DNA from: Cryptomeria japonica
Lineage: Eukaryota > Streptophyta > Pinopsida > Cupressales > Cupressaceae
Direction of reading: 5' to 3'
Assembly (NCBI RefSeq): GCF_030272615.1
Contig: NC_081410.1
Coordinates: 192,281,619-192,345,618, forward strand
Length of the DNA: 64,000 nt
Below are positions 32,700 through 45,590 of the stretch, in pieces. The translations under genes and the position numbers were made by a program. The notes under the pieces were generated by a model. The model was not told the DNA's origin and did not search any database. It saw only the letters and a list, made by a program, of their open reading frames with translations. Within the stretch, counting starts at the first letter, position 1. Each line of letters starts with the position of its first letter.

Positions 32700-33838
32700 T
32701 CTTAGTTCTGGAAAACTTAGCAATGTGTCTCGAATTATGACAATGATAGAAGGCCATCCCAGATGCTCTCCAAGGTCATGCATTACCTCTTCCAGTCCTT
32801 CTTCTGCAGTTCATAGCCACATGTCCAAAGTTGTTGCAAATGGTACAAGTCCCATTGAATTTATTTTTCATCTCATAGGAACTAAACCAATTGACATAAG
32901 CTTTTTTCGAGTTCATGTTTCTCCAGTTATCATAACTCTTCCAATCACCGATAGACATTGAATTCATGTGAGGTGCTGGGTTATTTTCTCCATATCTGCA
33001 TTCAAATAATCTATGCCCATACATATTGCATGTGTAACAATGACCTTCAAATCTTCTAGACACATATCTAGTATTAGAATTATAGCCTTTGTTCTCATTA
33101 GATCTGCCTCTACACACATTGGCAATATGTCTAGGTTTAAGACAGTTAAAACAAATTGGTTTAAACTTCTTCTTACCTGATTTCATGCCTTTAGATACCG
33201 GTTTGTCTTTAGATGAAGTATCCTTTGTTTTAGAAGACTCACCTTGCTCAAATGTATTGAATCCGATTCTAGATGTGTCACCTTTCATCCTCTAATATTG
33301 GATATGTTCATCTAGCATAAAGGAGCTCTTGTTGAATTTGTCAAGCTTCTCATTGGCCTTAGTAAGCTCTTTGGTAAGATCTTCATTATGGTTCATAAGA
33401 GTCTCTCTAAGAGACATTGCCATTTCAAGATCTGCTTGTAAAGCTTCTTTTTCTTCCTTCTCCTCTTGCCAGTGTTCATGCAAAGTTTCATTCTACTGCT
33501 TGATCTTAGAGATCTCATGATCTTTCTCTTTGATCAGGTCTTTAGCTGCCCTCCTTGCTTCAAGTTCTTGACTCATATGGATAGTAAGAGCTTCAAGTTC
33601 TCTCCTTAGGTTAAGTTTTTTACCAATTATTTTCTCCACTTATTTGACTAGTGCATCACTCATATGAAGATTTTCTGTGAGAGATCTCCAATAAATGTTC
33701 AGTCAGTTCTTTCCTCTTTGCTTGTGAATCTTTGAATTTGCCTCTCAGGGTTTCTAGCTCATCCTTAGTCTCAACAAGTTCTCTAGCCATCTCTCTATAA
33801 CTCCTATCCCCCATAATGGCTTTAGGGTTTCCTTCCAA
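32700..33838 (-). pseudogene. Partial gag with zinc knuckles (Copia type)
   Basis: Starts 25 bp after the primer site. Coiled-coil segments (MARELVETKDELETLRGKF; then EEKEALQADLEMAMSLRETLMNHNEDL) lead to a linker (SSFMLDEHIQY, TSRIGFNTFEQGESSK) and three CCHC knuckles: CFNCLKPRHIANVC, CYTCNMYGHRLFEC, CTICNNFGHVAMNC, plus a fourth degenerate one (YHCHNSRHIAKF). The N-terminal capsid (UBN2-type) domain of normal Copia gag is missing. At least one stop (33292) and a frame change are present. Zinc knuckles bind the RNA genome, and retaining them may aid packaging by a helper element. Confidence 0.8.
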
Positions 33839-33862
33839 GTGGTTAGGCCTTAAGGAAGTTAG

Positions 33863-33874
33863 GCTCTAATACCA
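33863..33874 (-). other. Primer binding site, initiator tRNA-Met type
   Basis: Element-sense TGGTATTAGAGC, 2 nt from the LTR end, one mismatch from the canonical TGGTATCAGAGC. Confidence 0.9.
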
Positions 33875-33876
33875 AT

Positions 33877-34717
33877 TGATAGCCTTATAAAGCACTGATA
33901 GGGGGGGTGAATTAGTGATATAAAAAATAATAACACTTTAATCCCAAACCGGTAAAAATATTTAACCAGTTTACTTAAGACTTTGCATACAATCCAAAGT
34001 TTTAGAAAAGAATTCACAACAATCAAAACATCCACCATAACACAATTAATTATACATGGAAAACCTAACTGGGAAAAACCACAATGAGATGGAACTCACA
34101 AGTTAACTATCTGCAGAAATAGGTAATTGGCCGATTAAGGTCTACAAAATGCTCTATTAGGAGAAAATCCTATTAAAGATCCCAAGCCCTGTTAGGAGCT
34201 ATACCTAGTTAAAGGTAACCTCATTGGAGGATTTAGATGAAAGTTAATGAATCACCTTGTTAGAGGATTTGTATAATGAAGCTTGTTAGAGCTTACCCGA
34301 TTAGGGGATTTACTTGTTGTAGTGATTAGAAAACAATAGGTAGTATGATCTAGGAATAACACATTCTGCTTGTTTAGATCTTTTCTACTCACTCAGTACT
34401 GCATCACTGACATACTTTGTAACTCCTTCAATAAATGGCATCAACTCTAACTTATAACATCACTTGCATCTCCTATATGAAAATAACTCATCACAATGTC
34501 TTTTTTATAGACATTTGATCACATGTCAGCTCAAGAACCTCAACACAATTTCCTAGGTTCAGTGAATTTGGACAATCTTCCTTAACACATCACAAATCAC
34601 TGCCAAAAATGTCGGTTGGTGGTAACACATCATGACCGGTGATAACTCATCACACAATCTGGGAAAATTGGTTTAGTGTTGACCACATCAAATACAAAAA
34701 TCATCATCAAGCCAACA
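33877..34717 (-). repeat. 5' LTR of the non-autonomous Copia-like element (841 bp, internally deleted)
   Basis: Aligns to 27633-28748 but jumps from gaccacatcaaa straight to tacaaaaatcatcatcaagcc, missing about 275 bp that would include the outer (promoter-side) part. Confidence 0.9.
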
Positions 34718-34722
34718 TCATG
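34718..34722. repeat. Target site duplication (right), TCATG
   Basis: Matches 27628-27632. The satellite resumes directly as TCATGTGGGCTCC. Confidence 0.9.
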
Positions 34723-37022
34723 TGGGCTCCTAATAGGGCCACACATGTGTTACAACACCATATGACCCCTTAGAACATCATATGCTCCTAAGGGGTCATG
34801 TGGTGTTCTAAGGAGTCATATGGCATCATTAGGGGTCATGTGGGGTCCTAATGGGGCCACACATGTGTTACAACACCATATGACCCCTTAGAACACCATA
34901 TGAGCCAAGAGGACATCATATGCTTCTAAAGGGTTGCATGGTGTTCTAAGGGGTCTTATGGTGTTGTTAAGGGTCATGTGGGGTTCTAATTGGGCCACAC
35001 ATGTGTTAGAACATCGCATAACCCCTTATGACACCATAGGACCCTTTAGAACACCATATTATGCCTTCAGATGCCATACGACCCCTTAGAACATCATATG
35101 GTCCTAAGGGGTCATTTGGTTTGCTAAGAGGTCATATGGTGTCATTAAGGATCATGTGGGGCCCTAATGGGGCCACACATGCATTAGAAAACCATATGAC
35201 CCCTTAGAACAACAAAGGACCCTTTAGGACATCACATAGTCCTAAGGGGTCATGTGGTGTTCTAAGGACTCATATGATGTCGTTAGGGGTCATGTGGGGT
35301 CCTAATGGGGTCACACATGTGTTAGAAAACCCTATGACCCCTTAGGACACCATAGGACCCTTGAGGATATCATATGGCCCTAAGGGGCCATGTGGTGTGC
35401 TAAGGGGTCATATGGTGTAGTTAGGGGTCATGTGGGGTCCTAATAGGCCCACACATGTGTTACACCATCATATGACCCCTTAGGACACCATATGACTCCT
35501 TAGGATATCATATGGTCCTAAGTAGTCATATGGTGTCATTAGGGGTCTTGTGGTGTCCTAATGGGGCCACACATGTGCTAGAACACCATAGGACCCATGA
35601 GGACACCATAAGACCCCTTAAGACATCATATGGTCCTAAGGGGTCATGTGGTGTCATCAAGGGCCATGTGGGGTCCTAATGATGCCACACATGTGTTACA
35701 ACACCATATGACCCCTTAGAACACCATATGACCTAGGCTTAGGACATCATATGATCCTAAGGGGTCATGTCATGTCATTAAGGGTCATGTGAGGTCCTAA
35801 CACATGTGTAGTCCCATTAGGACCCCACATGACCCCTAACAACACCATATGACCCCTTAGGACATCATATACTCCTAAAGGGTCATATATTGTGCTAAGG
35901 GGTCATATGGTGTCATTAGAACACCATATGACCCCTTAGGACACCATATGACCTGGCAGGATATCATATGCTCCTAAGAGGTCATATGGTGTCGTTAGCG
36001 GTCATGTGGGGTTGTAATGGTATCACACATGTGTTACAACACCATATGACCCCTTACGATGCCATATGACTTAGGCTTAGGACATCATATGGTCCTAAGG
36101 GGTCATGTGGTGTGCTAAGGGGTCATATGGTGTGCTAAGGGGTCATATGGTGTCGTTAGGGGTCATGGGGGGTCCTAATGGTGCCACACATGTGTTACAA
36201 TACCATATGATCCCTTAGGACACAAGTTGACCCCTTAGGACATCATATGTTCCTAAGGGGTCATATGGTGTGGTAAGGGGCAATATGGTTTTTTTAGGGG
36301 TCATGTGGGGTCCTGAGGGGCCACATATGTGTTATAACATCATATGACCCCTTAGGACCTCATATTCTCTTAAGGGGTCATATGGTGTCATTAAGGGTCA
36401 TGTGGGGTTCTAATGGGGCCACACATGTGTTAGAACACTAGATGACCCCTTAGGACATCATATGGTCCTAAGGGGTCACACAATGTGTTAAGGGGTCATA
36501 TGGTGTCATTAGGGGGTCATGTGGGGTCCTAATGGTTCCAAACATGTGTTACAACACCGTATGATCCCTTAAGACACCATATGACCCCTTAGGACATCAT
36601 ATTCTCCTAAGGGATCACATGATGTCATTAGGGGTCATGTGGTGTCCTAATTGGGCCACACATGTGTTACGATACCATATGACACCTTAGGACACCATAT
36701 AGCCCCTTAGGGAATCATATGCTCCTAAGGAGAAATATGGTGTGCTAAGGAGTCTTACGGTGTCAGTAGGGGTCATGTGGGGTCCTAAGAGGCCACACAT
36801 GTATTAGAACACCATATGACCCCTTATGACACCATATGAGCCCTTAGGATATCATATGGTCCTAAGGGGTCATATGGTGTTTTTGGGGGTCATGTGGGGA
36901 CCTAATGGGGCTGCACATGTGTTAGAACATCATATGACCCCTTAGGAAATCATATCTTAAGGGGTCATATGGTGTGCTAAGGGACCTTATATGATACCTT
37001 TAGGGGTCATGTGGGGTCCTAA
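34723..37022. repeat. Palindromic satellite, right part (2.3 kb)
   Basis: Repeats of about 116-180 bp, each holding inverted modules around CATATG and a cacacatgtgtta block (near 34738, 34853, 34996, 35310, 35564, 35683, 36183, 36418, 36653, 36790). A perfect 14-bp hairpin is at 36443-36456/36465-36478 (TGACCCCTTAGGAC, loop ATCATATG). Consensus arms of about 21 bp (CACCATATGACCCCTTAGG...) can be read across copies. Period length is irregular because modules are gained and lost. It ends in gagaaagagagaga at 37,024. Confidence 0.92.
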
Positions 37023-37074
37023 GAGAAAGAGAGAGATTTAGAGAGGATGTGAATACAATGTGCTAAGATATTGA

Positions 37075-37220
37075 GAGACTATATATATATATAATATTAT
37101 ATATGCATTATTTTACATGCATATATGTACATACATAAATGTATACATACACATATTATATACATACACATACACATGTTATATACATATAATATACATA
37201 CATATGTATTTGTATATATT
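37075..37220. repeat. AT-rich (TATA/CATA)n microsatellite
   Basis: Runs of atatatat and acatacatat at the right edge of the satellite. Confidence 0.85.
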
Positions 37221-38122
37221 GGAATGCTTCTATGTCAACATAGCCCATATGGGTTTTATGGTTTATAAATCGTGAACAGGCTTTTATTTTTAAAAACCCA
37301 TTCTTGCTTTTATTTTTTAAAAAATGTTCGCACTTTTATTTTAAAGAAATTGTTCATGTTTTAGCATGTTTAGGATCATTAATAGCCTTAGATGACAAGG
37401 CTGAGGGTTGGGAGTTTGATTTCCCTCCATTTCCCTCCTTTTTTACATGTTTTGTTTTATCAAATTATTTTCTCAACTCTGTCGTCATCTGGTTTACACC
37501 TCATCAACTAGGTATTTCTAAAATTTTCACCATAATTTCACCCCCTTATGAGCTTTCTAACCATATAATTTTTTTAAAATTTGAACAACATTAACTTATT
37601 AATCTTGAATTTCTTTTACCAGTGTCTACATAGTTCTCAGAGACATATGTATACCATTTTTTTAATAACTTTTGATCTCCTTTTTCAAATTTTAAAAAAT
37701 ATATATATTATTGTAGTGCACTTGATTTTGTACACTTAATAAAAAAAATGCATTTTCAATTATTTTGGTGCAAGTTATGTTTCACACACAAACATGTACC
37801 TGATTTTCAGGATGTGCCCGTTTCGAAAAATCATAAAAAAAAGTACTCAATAGAAAACTATAAACAAATACACAACTTATAATGCTAACTCTTAAGTATC
37901 TTTATACCAAAGGATTTTTCAAAATACTAAATCTAATTATGAATTTTTTGATGCGCATGCCAGACACTATGTTATGTTTTTAACAAAAAAACAGAATCTG
38001 TTTTTCATGCGCGAAGGATTTCACCCCCTTAATCTTATCCAATTTTGGGAAAAAAAATACTAGTTTGGAAACTAGATTCATAGTAATACAATCTTTGTTT
38101 TTTGAGTATCTTCATATTTTGA

Positions 38123-39560
38123 GTGGATGAGTCACAAATTGCTCCTCCAAGTTCAGGTTTAACTAATTTTAGAAAAAAACTGTCCACTTATACTCCCCTT
38201 TTTGCACACCATCTTAGTGCACTTAACCCTCATGATGATAGAATCATAACTGTTAATCATTGCATATATCAACCTACAATGATGCATGGAGATCTTTTTC
38301 TTGATTATTTTAGTCTGAACAATTCCAACCTCTTCAACCTAGAAGTTATTCTCTCTTTAAATTATATCAAAAATGAAAAAATTAGATGATTTTATCTTTG
38401 AGTAAACCTAGAAATACAACACTTAATCTTCCTCCAGCTGATGATCATATACCTCTTCTTGAGACAAGATTATTCTTCCTCCTAAGGAAAGAAATAATTT
38501 TCTTCCCAAAGAGGAATCTAATCCTTCTCCTAAGGATGAGTCCATTGTTCCTCCCAAGGATAGAAATACTCTTCCTCCTAAGCATCAATTCATTCCTCCT
38601 AAGGGTAGACCTATTCCTCCTCCTCATGATGGACTTGGTCTCCTTCTTACACCTCCAATTCCTCCTTTATATGGTGTAGTTACACTTCCTACATCTTAAA
38701 AAGGGAAAAAAACAACCTCTCCTATTGATCAACCTAAAAGACATCCTCCTATGCATCCTTTCTTAAAAGAAGAAAAGAAGCCTATACCTAATGAACCTAA
38801 ACCTTCACAACCTTCAGCTAAAACTAAATGAAACCATTGTGTGAGAAAATGCCAACAAACATGTTGTCCTAGATCTTGTGAGCTTGCTTCTGAAACCATT
38901 TCTTCTCCCAAGACACCAACTACTAGCATTATCCCATTTTTTCAACCTTCTGCCAATGAAGAAGTTCAATCTAATTCTCCAAGATGAAAAATTATTAAGA
39001 CAAATGATGGCTCAATTTCTACTCCTATTAGAGCTCCTATTTTTGTAAATCTTGATGAAGAAATAGGTGAGAATGTTGTTAATAGTGAAAATGTTGATCC
39101 TAATGTTTGAAATGGTGAGTATGAATATGTTGATGTTGACAATGATTTTTCTAAATATTTTTCAAAAGCATTAATCATATCTCCTAGTAGCAAACAAAGT
39201 GACTCATCATTAGAGAATGGTCCTTGTTTGGAACTTGTGATAGCTCCATCTATCGTGCTTGATGTGTCTCCTCTTGCATATTGTCCACTTCCTAAAACAA
39301 TGATGAGAAAGATCAGGAGGTGGATGATGTGCTTCATTAGCTTCATTAGCACCGTAGATTCTCTCTATGTCCTATCTTTCTTGTTTGTGATCCTTCTTCT
39401 ATTTTTTTCCCCTAGTGTTGTTTACTTGAGGATGATGCAAAGTGTTGAGATCTCTTTTGGTCTCTTTCATGTTGACTCAAAAGCAACATTTGTCCCATTC
39501 TTCCATTTTGGTTTCATTTCTTTGGGGGATGAGGAAAATTCTATGCATATATATACATAA
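38123..39560 (+). pseudogene. Degraded coding remnant of unknown type (retroelement 3' ORF?)
   Basis: Fragments in changing frames: MDESQIAPPSSGLTNFRKKL (38123), a Pro/Lys-rich stretch with repeated CTTCCTCCTAAG words (LPPKD, ~38,430-38,640), then SPKTPTTSIIPFFQPSANEE, NLDEEIGENVVNSENVDPN, SSKQSDSSLENGPCLEL and a hydrophobic end. Several stops break it. It lies upstream of a polypurine-like tract and possible LTR start at ~39,970, so it may be the last ORF of a Gypsy element. No family recognised. Confidence 0.4.
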
Positions 39561-39962
39561 TATACATGATTTACCATAAAAAGCATACTAACCCCATAGC
39601 TAAGAGAAACCAACCTATACTTTGTGTTTGTGTTCATTATCCTTTGATTTGTCCTCTCTTGGGAGCTTATTATTTTGATAACATGCTTGTCTTTTTGGGT
39701 GTATCCTACCTTAAAGCAATTTCTCTCAACAAGGCATACATAATCATTTTAATGTGGGGGCATACACTCCACTCAATGACTCTCTCCCTTGCATATCTTG
39801 ATACTTAATGTTACTTAGTGAACTTTGTTTTTTTCTTTGTAATTTTTGGTATTTTTATTTTCATGACTCATAGTAAGAGAACCTTACTAGTTTGTAGTCA
39901 TGGTTCTCTCTTTCTCTCTCTCATGATCTTCCCTTTTACCTTCTCATTGAAGTTGTAAGATC

Positions 39963-40850
39963 CTAAATTCCACTGGGGGCTTGATGTATCTTGCCTCCTT
40001 AATGACGTGGTGAAAGTTTTCAAATGTGAACCCTTTGTACTTCACTGAGACTATGATTGACTTCATACTCCCGCTAAAGTTGGGTCGAAATGTAGATTCC
40101 TAAAATTGCACCCCTTGTAATTTTGATTGCATTTGAGTCTTCACCTTAGTCTTTGTATCCCTTGGCCTAATTGAAGACCTGATTATGCTCATACTTATCA
40201 CAAATACCAAAAGCTTTGATTTTTCACTTATCATGCACCTTGATCTTGACCCAAAATAGGGTAGGACCAAGGCATAGCTCCCTGGTCATTAGTAAGACCA
40301 TGGTGCTATGCCATGGTCCTCCCTAAATTTGGTCCCCTTTAAACCCATTTTCACATTTCAAATTTGAGCGGGATTCCCCTCTCTGTGTCAGCTCATGTCA
40401 AAAAATTAGCTAATATTCTCGATAGGAAAGTATATAAAGAGGATTTCTCTTCTCATTTGAACATCCATCAACTAGAAAGAACACACAAGAGATCAAGCGT
40501 TCAAGCATTCAAGAGAAATTGAGTATTTTAAGTCTTCCTTCAATCCTTGGAGCAACAATAATGTCAAGATTCAAGCATTGAAGTGGAGATCTACATCCTA
40601 TTTCATTAAACCCTAATTCCATGTGGAGGCAAGAAAAAATTCACAAGGAGGTATAATCATTCAATTTTCAATCATAATTCAACATCTTCCTCAAAAGGAG
40701 AATCTTTCCTTTTTGTCATTTCAATTACATTTATCTCAATTTATGTTTAATTCCAAAATAAGGGTTTGACCTAAGGCAAGCCCCTATTCCCAAACTATTT
40801 CCCTTTCTTTTTGTTTGCAGAAAATAGGTGCAGAGTTGTACTTCTCAGAA
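39963..40850 (+). repeat. Possible LTR fragment with TATA box
   Basis: ccactgggggct (purine-rich) followed by TGATGTATCTTGCCTCC looks like a polypurine tract and LTR start. A good TATA (GTATATAAAGAGG) at ~40,429 precedes the transcript-leader-like caactagaaagaacacacaagagatcaag. The 3' end could not be set and no duplication was found. Confidence 0.4.
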
Positions 40851-43670
40851 TAAGCTTTATTTACATAGGCAAATCAACCCTTTCAACATGTGGAAAGTTT
40901 AGAGGCTGTGGTGTTGTATCATGGTCTCAACTTTTTAGGATCATTTTCGAGGGTCAGATCCAACTTGACTTGTACTGCTCAAATGTAGGTATACACAAAA
41001 TCTTGCATTTGTAGCTCACTTTTTTCTCAGTTTTACCTTCAATTTTTAGCACTTCACCTTAAATCAGAATTTCAACTTACAAAAGAGAGGAAAACCCCAT
41101 AAAAAATTAATCAATCCATTTAGTATTTTGTCCTTATTTTATTTGTAACTAAATCTAGTGGATTCCCTTCCCTCTTTTAAATATAAAGGGTTTAAGCGAA
41201 AATTGATTTAGTGATTTCTTCCTTCTATGTTGCAACTTGCTAAATCAAAATTTTCCCCTTTACAATAAGTATGAATGATTAAATAATTGTTACATTTTTG
41301 GTGTGTAGGTGTTGATGAATCTTTAATATTGAAAGATCATAGGGATTGTATAAAGCTACAAAATTATTGTTCACCATAAATGATTTCCATTGAGTGCAAG
41401 AAACACAATAAATTTAGCATTCAAATTGTAAGCATTTTTTTTAAATATAATTTTTTTGAAGATTTAGTTAGTGAACTCTACTAATACTTGAACAATATTT
41501 ATAATTTCAACATTTTTATAAGGGAATAATCATAGGAAAGATTCTTCTCACACATATTGATACCAAATGTAATTCCTTGCACTTGTCAAAGCAAGTATAG
41601 TTTACAAAATAAAAGTCCTTGATTGGAGTAATGTATGAACATCACCTCAAAAAAGAGAAAACTCCTAACCTTTTATTTAGGTCAAGTGACATAAAGGGAC
41701 TTCTAACTGTTGAAAATGAGAAGTTGATTGATGTTTCAATATGGTTGTCACTAATGTCAACATACTGATTATGTTTTAGTGTTTGGTTTTTCTTTAGATT
41801 CTCTGACTTACTACAAATATTTTTATGATGTGTTGGTATGTTGTTGGATGTTGCCTTGAGATTCTACTCTTGTGTTTTGGTGGTCTGGAAGTTTTTCTCT
41901 TGCAAAATTCTATGCAATGATGATAATGATTGTCTAGTAGAGTTTGCAGAGCTTCACATTACTCCACTTTTAGTTCTCTTGTTGCATTTCTGGATTTATG
42001 CTTCTCAGGCATATGTCTTTTTTTTTCTAATTTAACGCATTTTGATGTAGTTCAGAAGTGTGTTTTTGTCCATGTTATTTCTTGGTAAGGTTAACCTTGG
42101 ATGCTCTATATTTTGGTCTGGTGATTGTGACATGTGGATATCGTGTTGGTTGATGAGCTTATAAATTGACCATATTATTTCATGTTTTATGATACTTTAT
42201 CTCATGTTTATAATGTTTTTCCAATTCATTTCCAAATATTACCTTGGTTTTATGAAGCATCAACTACAATTAATGGTGTTTGATATGCATATGTATATCT
42301 AGCTAGTTAATGCTAAATAAAGGCAAAATATTATAATAAATGGTTATTGTTGATTGTAAAGTATTTTGTGATGTTTAACATGGTTTTTTTTATTGGTTTG
42401 AGTCATTAATAAATATATAAATAAGGAGGAACAAGTTGGCAATTGACAAATGTAGTAGTTGATTGGAAGTGTAGAAAAAATTAGAAAACCAGTTTTTAGT
42501 AAAATAGTCATACCTCTCTCATTTGTTAATAAAATTCATATTTTCCAATGATTTTGAAAGATTAAAAGGAGATCTAAAATCCTTTTAAACCATTTGAGAT
42601 TATTCACAATAGTTAATGATTAGCATTTACTAGAAAATGATTGAAACAAAATAGCAAATTTCTAGGTAGTAGTTAAGGATTGAATTCTAATTCAACTTGG
42701 AATATTCTACATCTTGATGAGCTCATGTATTTGGATTTATTAAATTCAAGGAACATTGGATAATATTTTCAAAACACTATTTGGTGATTCATAAAAAATT
42801 TTAACATGTTTTGTACACATGTTCAACCATGATTGTATTTTATAGTTGTAAGAGTTTGAAAATGATTAGAACTCTCTCAACTCTTCTTAGTTTAATCTTT
42901 ATTATCAATCATGAGTAGAATAAGTCATCTCATTTATTTCATGGGAGAAATGAAATTTTTCATAAGTTGAGTTTGTAATTAATTCAACTCTCGAGCCTCA
43001 TGCATAAATATGAGCTCTTGTTGAGTTGTGAGAGTGTGTTGAGTAGTGTAGAGATAGTAACCAATTAATGTTGAGTCTTGTTAATGGTGTCCAATTTCAA
43101 TCAGTAAGTCTAGTATATGCCCATGTAATATTTGATTTGTAATGAGAAGATGATTTGAGTAATGAAGCTTGTTTATTGAAGATGGAATGCTAATGACAAA
43201 GATTGTAGCAACTCAAGCAAGGGCCACTTGAGGAACTGTGACTCCATTGTTGTTTAGTTTTGTAGTATTTTAAATTGTTGTTTAATTATTATTTACTATT
43301 AGTTATCGGTTGTTTAAGATATGTTTTGTTTCAACATATTTGATTTCAATAGTTTTAGAACATCCAACCTGCAACCATTGTTGTCGCAAATAACCAATCT
43401 GCCTGCAACCACTCCTATGTAGTTAGGTTTATTTCTAGAATTGTGTTTTCAAGTCAGTTTGTTGTTTTGAGTTTATTTTCTATACACAAATAATACAATA
43501 GCTTATAAGGCTTCCATAATGCATATACAATGCTAACTCATTTCAATTTCACATCCTAAGGTTGACAATTAAATTTAACTTCTAATTCATGAAGGGTTGC
43601 CTAATTGGATAAAAATCCCTGAGTTGTGAATTAGTATTCCAACTTCAATTGCAATTATAAAGATCTACAT
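40851..43670. other. AT-rich sequence, probably decayed LTR in its right part
   Basis: No sustained ORF. Because a primer site follows at 43,674, its last ~1-1.5 kb (including ttgtgagagtgtgttgagtagtg at ~43,030) should be the 5' LTR of the Athila-like remnant, ending near ...gatctaca at ~43,668. Its start was not identified. Confidence 0.35.
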
Positions 43671-43673
43671 TTT

Positions 43674-43691
43674 TGGTGCCATTTATAGGGA
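43674..43691 (+). other. Decayed primer binding site, tRNA-Asp type
   Basis: TGGTGCCATTTATAGGGA, preceded by TTT, resembles the TGGCGCCGTTGCCGGGGA primer site of Athila elements. Most differences are C-to-T or G-to-A changes. It sits just ahead of Gypsy gag-protease remnants in the same orientation. Confidence 0.6.
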
Positions 43692-43879
43692 TGGGTCAAG
43701 TTGTGAGAGTATCTAATTTTTTTTAGAAGTTCTTTCTTGTCTTCCTAGAGTCATAGTTTTCATTTAAAGCACTTAGGATTGTTAAGATTTTTCAAAAACT
43801 AGAAAAAATGGATTTTGGATCCATGAAGCACAATAACCATAAGACAATATCATTTGAAAAAAGTTTGGAATTAATAAAG

Positions 43880-45420
43880 ACATGTTATTTAACATCATGG
43901 AGGAATTTTGTTCATGTATTGATGACAAGGTGTTGGTTTGTGAGAATGACAACAAAATCAACCACATTGGCAGCCTAATCCACAATCATGGCAACAAAAT
44001 CAATCTAAATTTTAACCATGGAAAAATCAAGGCCCAAAGAAACCTTGGGAACAACCTCAACCTCTTATCACTGGACCAAATACTGATAATAAGCATGTGA
44101 ATCAACCTTAAATTCCAACACAACTAGTTCCAAATCCTAAGAACAATAGTCCTGAATAGGGATTTAATGTTGATATTAATCCCTCTGGTTTGAATATAAT
44201 AGAATTCAATGATATTCAATTAATAAATCATAATGTTCCTTTGAAAGTTGATGCCAAGGAGGAGGAGGAGGAGACTATTGAATAAAATAAGGAAAAATAT
44301 CATAGGTCAAGTAAATTAAAGGAAGTGAGTGGTGAAGCCCTATATCCATAAAGTTTGGAAACACCACAAATAGCTCCTAGTTCCTCTCGATTTGATCATA
44401 TTAACATGGCAAAATCTTCACTTCTCCATGAGTTTAAAAATAATAACATAGAGATCCCTTTGTTACAAGCTATCATGGATATCCCAAAAATAAACCAACT
44501 TATTGAGTCACTCTGTGTAAAAACACCTGGAAGGAAACATAAATTTCCACCCACAATATAGGTAGGAACCAAACTTACTGATGTGCTATCAGGAAGGTTG
44601 CATAGGAGTAATTGAGATACCTAATGTTTTAATTGATTTAGGAGTGGTCATAATATTTATCACTATGGATATGATAGAGATCCTAGGAGTGACTAAAGTC
44701 CAACCAACAACAACTATACTTCAGTTAGCAGATCGGTCTACTGCTAAACCTAAAGGTGTTATGGCAGATGTCACAGTTACTATTGACACTTGGGATTATC
44801 TAGTAGATTTTTTAGTACTCAAAGCTAGGAAAAGGCATTAGAATATCCAATCATAATAGGAAGACCTTGGTTAGTAACAATAGAAACATTAATAGATTGC
44901 AGATTTGGTAGTATGACTATTTCTAATGGTCAAAAATAGAAAGAATTGACACTTCACCTCCCAGCTAAACTAACAATTCATTCTATCACTCAGTAATCAA
45001 TTGGTGATTATATATGGATTCAAAACGGGATGAAGTTGTTGAATTAACCATGGTCACTTTAACTGAACATGTTGAAGAGTATGAAGAATATGTAGATAAG
45101 GGAGAAAAATTGGATGATGATAAAAGACTCTATGAGGAAATAGATGAAAGTTATTTTCAAAACAAAGATAAGAGGGGAAATCATAAGGAAATTCTACATC
45201 ATGATAATTTTCATCCTTGTCATCTTAATACACTCATTATAGATCCTATTGAAGGGAAAAATGATACAAAAGAAATTTTAATTTCAATAGACAAATCTCT
45301 CTTCATTAATTCATCTTTGCCTTTAACACAAGAAGAGAAGTTAAAATTCACTTTAAAAAAACACACAGAATCATTTGCTTGGGAATATAAGGATTTGTAA
45401 AGTGTCTTTGAGTCTTGAAA
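43880..45420 (+). pseudogene. Ty3/Gypsy (Athila/Tat-like) gag-protease-RT start, truncated
   Basis: Stop-ridden remnant: gag C-terminal region (NHGNKINLNFNHGK; NNIEIPLLQAIMDIPKINQLIESLCV, like the VNIPLL-AI-QIP-YAKFLKDLC block of Gypsy gag), protease (VLIDLGVVIIFITMDMIEILGV...TILQLADRSTAKPKGVMADV, where CLIDLGASINVMP is usual, then IIGRPWL), an acidic spacer, and the entry to RT (LTQEEKLKFTLKKHTESFAWEYKDL). It ends there. RT proper is absent and a minus-strand Gypsy remnant begins at 45,591. Confidence 0.75.
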
Positions 45421-45590
45421 CTCATCCATAGGAAAGAGATCCTGATAGCTCTTGATGGAGGATGACTGAACCTAAGTCATTGTTTTACTGTACAAAAACC
45501 CCTAATCTTAAACATTTCCTTATCACAAACAACTTTCAAACACACTCTAGTTAAATATTAAAAATAATTTAAATGGTGAAAGTTGTGACA

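Larger units (their letters stand above)
27633..34717 (-). mobile_element. Non-autonomous Copia-like LTR element inserted in the satellite
   Basis: 7085 bp: LTRs 27633-28748 (3') and 33877-34717 (5'), primer site 33863-33874, polypurine tract 28749-28760, TCATG duplication. The interior has a partial gag and one long unknown ORF but no protease, integrase, RT or RNase H, so it must rely on another element's enzymes. The LTRs are clearly alike but the 5' copy lacks about 275 bp near its outer end. Confidence 0.9.

Noticed and set aside
34723-37022. CRISPR-like regular repeat array
   Set aside because: Repeats are degenerate, irregularly spaced and self-complementary with repetitive spacers; the setting is a plant genome.
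37304-37594. 96-codon hydrophobic ORF
   Set aside because: T-rich composition gives a Phe/Leu-rich frame; no start context or neighbouring evidence of a gene.
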